From Atherinomorus stipes (Eukaryota; Chordata; Actinopteri; Atheriniformes; Atherinidae): a DNA stretch of 64,000 nucleotides. The translations under genes were made by a program, and so were the position numbers. Below, one piece after another: positions 56,200 through 64,000 of the stretch. The number at the start of each line of letters is the position of its first letter. Positions within the stretch are counted from its first letter, which is position 1. The DNA is taken from contig JALJCO010008634.1 of NCBI GenBank assembly GCA_023101725.1, positions 155,724 to 219,723 of the forward strand, in the 5' to 3' direction. Below the pieces are notes generated by a model. The model worked only from the letters and a program-made list of their open reading frames with translations, had not been told where the DNA came from and searched no databases.

Positions 56200-57330
56200 T
56201 GGCTACGTTCACACTGCAAGTAAATGCAACCTGAATCCAGTCTTTTCGCTCAAATGTGACCCATATCCGATCTGCTTCTGACCGTGTGAACAGCGCAAGT
56301 CGCATTGAATCTGACATTTTTGGATCGGATTCAGGCCACTTTCAAATGTGGTTTTGAATCAGATACATATCCAATCTGTGTGAAAGCGACCGCGCTCTGT
56401 ACAGGCATGTTGCATTCATCCCGCCCCTTTCTGTGAGACCGAGACGGACGTCCTTATTTCTGCACCAGAGGAGACGGACACTGAATGGAAACAATGGACT
56501 GAACAGTTAAATCATATTTTTCTGCCTCTGATTGAGCATCAACCTGGAAACTGATTGAAGGGTTGTGGGAAACGTTTATGTGGTCCAGCAGCTCAGAGTG
56601 TGAACGTGAGTGAGACGGTGTGCACGCACGGCAGAGGCGCTCCGCTGTGGACGAGGCCAGAAGAGAAAAGGTGTGTGTGTAAAATGCATCCAACAATGAA
56701 AGAGAAGCTGACTGCAGCAGGTAGAGAGAAGAACAGTGGTGATAAATATGCAGCATTGAAATAAAGCTGATTCTCTCCAGCATAATGCCCCCACCCCACT
56801 TCCCCCTTCAGGCGCGCTCAGTGATCAGCTGATCACTGCAACCTATGAGTTAATTTGTACCGTGGCTGAAGTGCTTGGTGACGTCACATCTGTGGAGAGA
56901 TCTGATTCTCTCGAACATCTGATCTGAAGCATCCTCATCCACCATCCTGCTCTGACGCCGCATCCACACACTCCTCTGTAGTTACAGATGTTGCAGCTAT
57001 TGTTCCACACAGAGACGTCATCACAAATGTGTTACTCCTCTTCCTCTGTCTTCGCAAAACCCGCCACAAATTGCTTTCAACGTGAACCCGCCAATGCCTC
57101 CATGTTTGTTTGCATTGGTTTCCATGAACACTGTTACGTGGGTGATATCATTCGTGTTCAACTGAGCATGCATGTCACTTCAGAAGCGTGAGCTGTTCAT
57201 ATTGTTGGTGGACAGGCCACATTTAGAAATGTGGAGTGAACACCTGCACAAAAGAAGATTGAATCTGACAAAAAAAAAAAATAAAAAAATCGGAATTAAA
57301 GATTAAAGACCAGCTGTGTGAAGGCAGGTT
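56200..57330. mobile_element. GTTCACACTGC DNA element
   Basis: The left end GGCTACGTTCACACTGCAAG and the right end CAGCTGTGTGAAGGCAGGTT are inverted relatives. CCATATCCGATCTGC and CAATCTGTGTGAAAGCGACC near the left and AATCGGAATTAAA near the right are typical of fish elements beginning GTTCACACTGC. No transposase seen in about 1.1 kb. Confidence 0.5.
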
Positions 57331-57578
57331 AAGTTTGCAGCGTTTGACCGGATAAGTCTATAGAGCTGAAAGTCACCCCCTACAAATTGGGACACCCCTT
57401 CAATCACATCAGTGATCCCGTTGGCTTGTATGTAAGCAGATGGATGCTGAGCTGTTGCCACAAATCTGGAAAAATCAGCTGTCAACAGCTGTGAATTAAC
57501 ATTACCGAGCAAGTCCAGTTTGTGCATGACATTCCTGATTGTGTCGTATCCCAATGCACTCCATGTAATTGAAAACCA
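57326..57578 (-). pseudogene. Unidentified coding remnant, 3' part
   Basis: On the minus strand an open frame reads ALGYDTIRNVMHKLDLLG, then LLTADFSRFVATAQHPSAYI and ANGITDVIEGVSQFVGGDF. It has even, protein-like composition with no low complexity. Its stop lies inside the neighbouring GTTCACACTGC element, so the true C-terminus was replaced by that insertion. The 5' part seems to be at 58669-58796 across an hAT insertion. I do not recognise the family. Whether it was a host gene or part of a transposon is open. Confidence 0.4.
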
Positions 57579-57586
57579 GCAGTGAT

Positions 57587-58660
57587 TAGGGATGTAACGA
57601 TAACCGATAAAATGATTAACCGTGATAAAATTCCCAACGATTGGTAATATTGTTTCAAATTTTAATTATCGCTAAAACCATGATTGATTACTGCACTTTG
57701 AAAAACTCCCTGTTATGTCTCTTATTGGCTGGAAAGGCAGCAGCAGACCCTGTTTGCATTATTTGATTTATGAAAACATGGTGGAAAGCAACGAAGGCAC
57801 CCACGTGGACAGTTCTGGAGATTTTTCCCTTTTTAAAAAGGACAAAGTAGACATCTAGACCCATGCTACGACCCGGCTCGGGGAGCCACAACAAAAAGGG
57901 AAATGTGACAGATGGTAAAAAGGTGAATCAAAAGTTTATTGCAATGCTGAAAGGATAAGCACACGGCAGGTATGTATTTAGTAGAGCTGGGGGTCAAAAT
58001 GCTGCTCAAAACAAACTTCTGAAAAAGAAAAAAAAAAAACAGTTAGTCCAATGACAAATACAAAAATACTGATATTGTAAAGGAAGAGCAGCGCTATGAA
58101 CTAAGAAAACAAAAAAAGGAATATAAAAGATGTTCGTACTGAAGGTTAATTACGATTTACAAAACAAAAGCCTAACTATCCCAGCTCTGAGCTAAAACTA
58201 TCAGAAGCTAACAAAAGACGAGCCAAAAGGGCTGATAACTTAACCATAAAACTAAAGGCTTAACACTGATCTCAAACCCAAATACAAACTAAAAGATTCC
58301 AACAATTACCAATACAAAACTAATAAGACTATAAAATGAAACACTAACAAACAAACTAAGAATACAATACCGCCTGGCTGGAAGGCAGCTCCAGGTGCGA
58401 AGGATGAGTTGTTAACAGGTTGGAAGGGAGGAGATGGTGGTGTGATGCCAGGCCAATTAGAACAGAGGGATGGAACAGGAGGATTTGCATGCAAAATGAA
58501 AGACAGATGAAGTTAGAAACCAGGTAGCCTTAACAACCCATTATGGGTATTTTTAAAGATGCTGGTGGGGTTTTTCAATAACACCACAATTATTATGATA
58601 ACAGTGATCAATTTGGCCATAATAACCGCAATATGAAATTTTCATATAGTTACATCCCTA
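57587..58660. mobile_element. hAT-like TAGGGATGTAAC element, split by LTR
   Basis: Ends TAGGGATGTAACG and AGTTACATCCCTA are inverted, and GCAGTGAT flanks it exactly (57579-57586 and 58661-58668). With the LTR removed it matches the intact copy at 28803-29195, including TACTGCACTTTGAAAAACTC-like sequence. Confidence 0.85.
57864..58535 (-). mobile_element. Solo LTR, 672 bp
   Basis: On the minus strand it starts TGTTAAGGCTACC and ends GGGTCGTAGCA, giving the TG...CA ends of an LTR. The 5-bp duplication ACCCA flanks it exactly (57859-57863 and 58536-58540). An AATAAA signal is at 57935-57940 on the minus strand, about 70 bases from the 3' end. No internal retrotransposon sequence or second LTR is present, so this is a recombination remnant. 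It inserted into the hAT element. Confidence 0.85.
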
Positions 58661-58668
58661 GCAGTGAT

Positions 58669-58796
58669 GTTGCCAAAGTTTTCATAGATCACATTATCGA
58701 TTATCAGGGCTGCTAGAGCACCACTGGTTTTCAGCCTGGTTGCATTTAAGTTACTGAAGCTCCAATGTAGTAGTAGACATTTTTTTCCATGTGCAT
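58669..58796 (-). pseudogene. Unidentified coding remnant, 5' part
   Basis: On the minus strand an open frame reads CLLLHWSFSNLNATRLKT, then SGALAALIIDNVIYENFGN, running to the hAT insertion point. Joining across the hAT (removing one duplication) leaves a frame break before the ALGYD part. It looks like a secreted or structured protein stretch, but no family is recognised. Confidence 0.4.
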
Positions 58797-59209
58797 TTTA
58801 CAAAGAAAATGACTGTTAAAAATTGAAACAACGCTAAAGTAGACAATACAATGGTTGTTATACAACAAATCTTCATGGAGAAAAGATTTACATTTGTGGA
58901 ATTTCTTTTTTTTTTTTTGGGGACTCGACAGCAGCCATCTTGCCAGTGATTCACAAATTTGTCATACCACTTGGTTTGAAATATGCATCTCAAAACCCTT
59001 CGTTTGAAGGGGTATATACCACCCTTCTGTCCTAACAGGACTGAGACACCTTTACCCCTACATGTGAACATGCAAAACTGAGGGAGGAAGGGCTGAGGGG
59101 GAGACATGAGAATGGGCCTAAATGTGGTTTTCCCCAGAGCCTGTCCAGTACAAGGCAGCCAGATATCCCGCAATTTATGTGCCAGAAACTTCCTACTTCA
59201 CTTCTTCTC
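58797..59209. other. Unassigned, long minus-strand open frame
   Basis: A 140-codon minus-strand frame spans 58751-59173, with a hydrophobic stretch near its end (ITTIVLSTLALFQFLTVIFF). No domain is recognised, and a K-rich low-complexity run at about 58900 (T run on the plus strand) argues against a conserved protein. Confidence 0.3.
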
Positions 59210-59280
59210 TACTGTAAAACTGCTTTAAGATATTTTAAAAGTGCTATATAAAAAATGTATTGTTGTTATTATTATTCAAA
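59210..59280 (+). mobile_element. Retroelement 3' tail fragment
   Basis: GTAAAACTGCTTTAAGATAT followed by AAGTGCTATATAAAAAATGT and a TTATTATTATT end matches the common fish GTAAAGCGCTTTGAG...CGCTATATAAA tail. Confidence 0.5.
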
Positions 59281-59613
59281 AGACATCACCATGACAATAT
59301 GAAGCTATGCCATCAGAAATAAAATACAGACGCATAAGTTTCTATGCTTGTACAATGAATTTTCAAAGGTTAGAACTATACACACACACCTTTACACACA
59401 AGGAGCAACAGTACAAAATATTCACAGTTCGGTTATACTAAACAATCACGGTTTGATATTTTTTCAATACAATTTTTATCCCTTTTTTGTAAACCATTGT
59501 GCTTTGTCCACAACGTGATTACCGTGAGGGGCATAGCTACCTAACATGAAAACCAAAGTAGTTCCAAACACCAGATCTGAATGCTGGTGGAGGAGTTTCG
59601 ATTTTGGGTATAG
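59281..59613. other. Unassigned sequence
   Basis: A short CACACA tract lies near 59380. Nothing else recognised. Confidence 0.4.
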
Positions 59614-59768
59614 TTGAGGCAGCATGTTGCAACAAGTTAGCTTGTTGCAACATGCTGCCTCAAGCTAGTGGCTCTAACTAGTGTGACTAACTGCATGTTG
59701 GAGATGCTCAGTGGATCTCACTCGACTATGCAACCTAGGCAGAGTAGTTGAACGTAGATCCACTGAGC
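59614..59768. repeat. Perfect 23-bp hairpin plus 13-bp hairpin
   Basis: TTGAGGCAGCATGTTGCAAC plus AAG (59614-59636) and its exact reverse complement (59641-59663) are separated by four bases. About 40 bases on, GCTCAGTGGATCT (59706-59718) pairs with AGATCCACTGAGC (59756-59768). Perhaps the core of a foldback MITE; no flanking duplication found. Confidence 0.85.
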
Positions 59769-59943
59769 TTTAACAAAGAGTTCATCAGCAGAACAAGCTG
59801 ATGAAAAAAATTTAAGTTTTGTATAGTTTGATATTTGACATATGTGGTCATGGTACAATACACGCCTGTATTAAACGACTCCATATGAATACAAGTATTG
59901 TTGCACTATATATATACATATATATATATCTACACATACAGTA

Positions 59944-61148
59944 CACACACACCGGCCACTTTATATTGAGGTACACCTGTCCAACTGCTCGTCGTCAGCA
60001 ATCACATGGCAGCAACTCGATGCATTTAGGCATGTAGACATGGTCAAGATGATCTGCTGCAGTTCAAACCAGCATCAGAATGGGGAAGAAAGGTGATTTA
60101 CAGTGAGTGAGTTTGAACGTGGCATGGTTTTTGTTGCCAGACAGGCTGGTCTAAGTATTTCAGAAACTGCTGATCTACTGGGATTTTCCTGCACAACCAT
60201 CTCTAGGGTTTACAGAGAATGGTCCAAAAAAGAGAAAATATCCAGTGAGCAGCAGTTCTGTGGGCACAAATGCTTTGTTGATGCCAGAGGTCAGAGGAGA
60301 ATGGCCAGACTGGTTCCAGCTGATACAAAGGCAACAGTAACTCAAATAACCACTTGTTACAACCGAAGTCTGCAGAAGAGCATCTCTGAATGAACAACAC
60401 ATCCAACCTGGAAGCAGATGGGCTACAGCAGCAGAAGACCACACCGGGTGCCGCTCCTGTCAGCTAAGAACAGGAAACTGAGGCTACAATTCACACAGAC
60501 TCACCAACATTGGACAATAGAAGATGGAGAAATGTTGCCTTGTCTGATGAGTCTCCATTTCTGCTACCAAATTCGGATGGCAGGCTCAGAATTTGGTGTC
60601 TACAACATGAAAGCATGGATCCATCCTGCCTTGTATCAACGGTTTAGGTTGGTGGTGGTGGTGTAATGGTGTGGGAGAGATTTTCTAGGCCCACTTTGGG
60701 CCCCTTAGTACCAACATGGCGGTTTAACCACCACAGCCTACCTGAGTATTGTTGCTGACCATGTCCATCCCTTTATGACCACAGTGTAGCATCCTCTTGA
60801 TGCTACTTCCAGCAGGACAACGTGCCATGTCATAAAGCAGGAAACATCTCAGATTGGTTTTTTGAACATGACAATGAGTTCATTGTACTCAAATAGCCTC
60901 CACAGTCACCAGATCCTAATCCAATATAGCACCTTTGGGATGTGGTGGAACAGGGAGGTTCTCATCATGGATGTGCAGCTGACAAATCTGCAGCAACTGC
61001 GTGATGATGTCATGTCAATATGGAGCAAAATCTTTGAGGAATGTTTCCTGTACCATGTCGAATCTATGCCACGAACGAAGGCAGTTCTGCAGGAACAAGG
61101 GGTCCAACCCGGTACTAGCAAGGTGTACCTAATAAAGTGGCTGGTGTG
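59944..61148 (+). mobile_element. Tc1/mariner element, DD36E-like
   Basis: Ends CACACCGGCCACTTTAT-type and ATAAAGTGGCTGGTGTG are inverted repeats of about 30 bases (59944-59978 and 61119-61148), with TA outside each. The length (about 1.2 kb) is normal for a compact Tc1-like element. The plus strand carries a dead transposase. It lies in an AT microsatellite, 26 bases from the next Tc1-like element. Confidence 0.9.
60103..61120 (+). pseudogene. Tc1-like transposase, inactivated
   Basis: Translation begins MSEFERGMVFVARQAGLSIS, a helix-turn-helix that binds the transposon ends, and ETADLLGFSCTTISRVYREW follows. The first catalytic Asp is in LSDES (codon 60546-60548) and the second in YFQQD (60816-60818). 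The catalytic Glu of the NPIEHLW box is a TAG stop at 60927-60929. A second stop (60894-60896) replaces the tryptophan of the VLKWPP box, and frameshifts occur near 60395 and 60530. In an active copy 36 residues would separate the second Asp from the Glu, as in DD36E families. The C-terminal part (VESMPRTKAVLQ) follows. It cannot make active enzyme but could be bound by a related transposase. Confidence 0.9.
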
Positions 61149-61174
61149 TATATATTTACATATATATATGTATA

Positions 61175-62430
61175 CACAGGTACTACCCAAAAAATTAGAA
61201 TATTGTGAAAAAGTTCCTGTATTTCTATAATTCAACTTAGAAGGTGCAATTTACATATTGTATAGACAAATAATATGCACATTAATATATTTCAAACTTT
61301 TATTTGTTTGAATGTTGCTGATTAGGACTTGCAGCTTAAGAAAACCTCAAATTCAAAAACTCAAAAAATTTGAATTTTGCATGAAATCAATTTAAAAAGG
61401 ACTTAAAATACAAAAATATCAGGCCTCCTTAAGTAAAATCTTGCTTAGTACTTGGTTGGGGCCCCTTTTGCATGAATGACTTGGCATGGCATGGATGCTA
61501 CCAGCTTCTGGCATATCTCAGGTGTTATGGAAGACCAGCATGCTTCCGTCACAGCCTTGAGCTCTTCTTTATTGTTTGGTCTTTTCCCGTTCAGCTTTCT
61601 CTTGACAATGCCCCACATGTTTTCAATGGGGTACAGGTCAGGTGAGTTTGCGGGCCAATCAAGCAATGTAATCCCATGGTTGTTGAACCAAGATTTTGTA
61701 GTTTTGGCAGTGTGGGCAGGTGCCAAGTCCTGCTGGAAGATGAAGTCTGCATCCTTATACAGCTGGTCCACTGAAGCAAGCATGATGTCTCCAAAATGTC
61801 CTGGTAGACGGCTGCATTGATGCTGGACTTAATGAAGTTCACAGGTCCATTCCTTATGAAGTCCTCGACACTTTTGAAAGGCCTTTTCCTCACCATCTTT
61901 TCCAGGCTGCTGTCAGCCCTCCGGCTTCTATGCCGTTTTCTTCCACACTTCTTCCTTCCACTTAACTGTCCATTAATGTGCTTTGAGACAGCACTCTGAG
62001 AACATCCAGCTTCTTTTCTATCACTTTTTGTGTCTTTCCCACCTTGTGCAGGAAGTCAATGATGTTTTTCTGCACAACTGTCAGATCAGCAGTCTTCCCC
62101 ATGATTGTGAATTCTTCTAAACTGAGACAGAGACTTTTTAAAGGCTTGGGGCACTTATGGAGGTGTTTTGGATTACTTATCTGCTTTGAATGTGACACTC
62201 TGAGCTACAATACTGGAGCTTTTCACACTATTCTAATTTTTTGAGTTTTTGAATTTGAGGTTTTCTTAAGCTGCAAGTCCTAATAAGCAACATCCAAACA
62301 AACAAAAGCTTGAAATATATTGATTTACATATTATTTGTCTAAACAATATGTAAATTGCACCTTTTAAGTTGAATTACAGAAATACATTAACTTTTTCAG
62401 GATATTCTAATTTTTTGTGTAGTACCTGTG
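61175..62430 (-). mobile_element. Tc1-like IR/DR element, DD34E, internally deleted
   Basis: Inverted repeats of about 200 bp (61175-61375 and 62230-62430) begin CACAGGTACTAC. Each holds two copies of an AAAAAATTAGAATA-type motif, one at the outer end and one at the inner end. This is the IR/DR arrangement of fish Tc1-like transposons such as Sleeping Beauty relatives, where the direct repeats are transposase binding sites. At 1256 bp it is shorter than the usual 1.6 kb because the transposase gene is deleted internally. Confidence 0.9.
61445..62102 (-). pseudogene. Tc1-like transposase, internal deletion
   Basis: The minus-strand start at 62102 reads MGKTADLTVVQKNIIDFLHK, the N-terminal helix-turn-helix. 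After about 45 codons the frame jumps to RKRPFKSVEDFI and NFIKSSINAAVYQDILE, then by frameshift near 61790 to FIFQQDLAPAHTAK (second Asp) and LDWPANSPDLYPIENMWG (Glu). 34 residues lie between that Asp and the Glu, the Tc1 DD34E spacing. The region holding the second DNA-binding helix-turn-helix and the first catalytic Asp is missing, about a third of the roughly 340-residue protein. The C-terminus ends CQVIHAKGAPTKY. Inactive. Confidence 0.9.
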
Positions 62431-63422
62431 TGTGTGCGTGAGTGTGTATATATATATAATATATATATTTATGTATATATATTTCCAAAATAAATAGAAC
62501 ATTTTCATGCAAAAGTGTGTAAGCATAATATTTTCTTGTTTATTTTTTTTTAAAAAAAGAAAAGAAAATCAACTACAAAAATCAGGTGCAGTGTGAAAAA
62601 CGGATTTTAGGTTTTGGCCGTATCGCCCTACTTCCATCTCCTTTCCTGTTGCCTTTAAAAAACTGTTTACTTGTAAATAAATGACACAAATGATGTTTGC
62701 TACACTGCTCATCAGCAACAATATATAAACTTCTTTTGCTTTATTTGCTCTGTTTATTATTAGTAATGCAATGTTTGCTTTTTATAATGATTGTTAAATA
62801 GCTTGTTAAGATTATGTGTAATGACATGGAGGGTTTACAGTAAACTGTGTTCCAAAGACTCTCTTGTAGTATTAGTTAAGCTTTGTTATTTGGCCACTTT
62901 AGGAAGTGAAGGTGATTTCGATGATCATTGCAGATTATCTGATGATGCAAACAGCTACTTAAGGGATTTTCCCTCTTCCTGTTCTCCAAGTTTCCCAACT
63001 TTAGAAATACAACCTGAGGCTATCTGAATAGAGATATTTTTCTCAGTATTTCCTCCTCTGCGTACTCAAACATCTTGGGACTGAAGAGGAGAAGCAGGTG
63101 TCAACATAATAATCTCCAACGTGACAGTTGGATCCTTATCAAGGCTGATCTACAAGAGGCTCAATGTAAGCAGACACCAGACTGTGCTTTAATATCCAGC
63201 ATGGGTTTTATTTGTTATATTTACTGAGGATCATGAAACAGAGCTGATGTGACAGCCAGCAGGTGCACACGGAGGTTACTCAAAAAAAAGTAAGATAAAA
63301 TCAAACTTTATTAATCCCTTTTAGCAAGTGGGTCAGTGCAAACTGTTATGGGAGGTAGGGGTCATAAACTACAGCAATCATGAGGACAAGAAATAAAAAA
63401 GGAAAACAACATACTTCTAATT
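62431..63422. other. Unassigned, with AT repeats and a LINE/SINE tail scrap
   Basis: TATATA tracts lie at 62446-62480. Near 63295-63320, AAACTTTATTAATCCCTTTT resembles a fish retroelement 3' end. No gene recognised. Confidence 0.4.
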
Positions 63423-63583
63423 AGGGATGCACAATGCTGGAATTTTGGTGATATCTGATATGCCGATATTTTAAAACTCATGTGACCGATAACCGATATC
63501 GAAACTGATATTAAAGCTGAAAAAAAAAATAAACAGTCACTCCAAATAGCAGTTTTGTTATCCGTTTCCGACACTTTGAAAAA
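63423..63583. mobile_element. hAT-like TAGGGATGCAC end fragment
   Basis: Starts TTAGGGATGCACAATGCTGG and contains GATAACCGATATCGAAACTG. TAGGGATGCACGAT starts with CCGATA motifs are a known fish hAT type. The right end is missing; the next element follows at once. Confidence 0.5.
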
Positions 63584-64000
63584 TAGGGGTGGGAAAAAAT
63601 ATCGATACACTGAAATATAGCGATATTGTCATATGCCGATATCAAATCGATATTAAAAAACATGGTATCAATCTATTTTACTTACAAAATCTCGCAAGAT
63701 TTCATTGTTCTGTTACAAAAATTGCACGATATTTAATGAATTCTCACGAGATTTCATAACAGAATGATGAAATGTTGCGAGATTTCATTAGTAAAATGGA
63801 TCGATACCATGTTTTCAAAATATCAATGTGATATCAGCATATGAAAATATAGCAAAATTTTCATGAATTCTCGTGAAAGTTCATAACGGAACGATAAAAT
63901 ATTGCGAGATTTCTTTACCACATTTTTAAATGACAGTATGATATCAGCATATGAAAATATCACGATATTTCAGTGTATCAATATTTTTTCCTTCCCCTAG
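63584..64000. mobile_element. TAGGGGTGGGAAAAA element, complete
   Basis: The left end TAGGGGTGGGAAAAAATATC and the right end ATATTTTTTCC plus TTCCCCTAG are inverted over at least 60 bases. Internal blocks with CTCGCAAGATTTCAT and ATGATATCAGCATATGAAAA repeat. It ends at or within a base or two of the window edge, so the right target duplication cannot be checked. Confidence 0.7.

Noticed and set aside
57864..58535. Possible promoter or gene in the C-rich minus-strand frame at 58306-58494
   Set aside because: The frame lies within a solo LTR and has no domain.

Overview
This window looks like non-genic, transposon-dense vertebrate DNA, most likely from a ray-finned (teleost) fish. It is AT-rich and has no bacterial-style gene packing. 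Its repeats are typical of fish genomes: Tc1-like transposons with long inverted repeats, PIF/Harbinger-like and hAT-like non-autonomous elements, TTAA-targeting elements, tRNA-derived SINEs, LINE reverse-transcriptase scraps, a solo LTR, and many microsatellites and homopolymers. I found no rRNA gene, no free-standing tRNA gene, no CRISPR array, and no host gene that I can name.

Layout. 0.2-8.5 kb: an hAT end, a non-LTR 3' tail, a 699-bp element with a TAG duplication, then a roughly 3-kb TTACATGTT tandem region interrupted by two TTAA-flanked elements and a foldback. 8.7-12.8 kb: two LINE fragments, a dead THAP-domain exon and a Harbinger-like element split by a 1.5-kb insertion. 13-19.7 kb: more DNA-transposon ends, a possible host exon (15689-15850), a Harbinger-like element carrying a Myb/SANT-like scrap, and copy A of a long-inverted-repeat element holding a nested SINE. 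20-34 kb: hAT copies, an ATGAK pentanucleotide array, two Harbinger-like elements sharing one TTA, and TTAA elements inserted into each other. 35-43 kb: several transposon-in-transposon nests, including one host element with at least four nested insertions. 44.6-45.4 kb: a SINE with long target duplications and a roughly 22-bp minisatellite. 49-51 kb: a CpG-dense stretch and a promoter/first-exon-like segment. 53-56 kb: copy B of the inverted-repeat element enclosing an intact THAP-domain reading frame, plus a LINE fragment. 56-64 kb: an hAT element split by a solo LTR with perfect target duplications, two different Tc1/mariner elements 26 bp apart, and a final hAT-like element ending at the window edge.

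The one convincing intact protein domain is the 102-residue THAP reading frame at 53761-54069. It lies inside an imperfect palindrome made of inverted copies of itself. The other recognisable coding matter is decayed transposase, LINE or accessory-protein sequence. A few splice-flanked open frames are listed as weak host-exon candidates. Insertion boundaries were inferred by comparing repeat copies within the window by eye, so ends may be off by a few bases.
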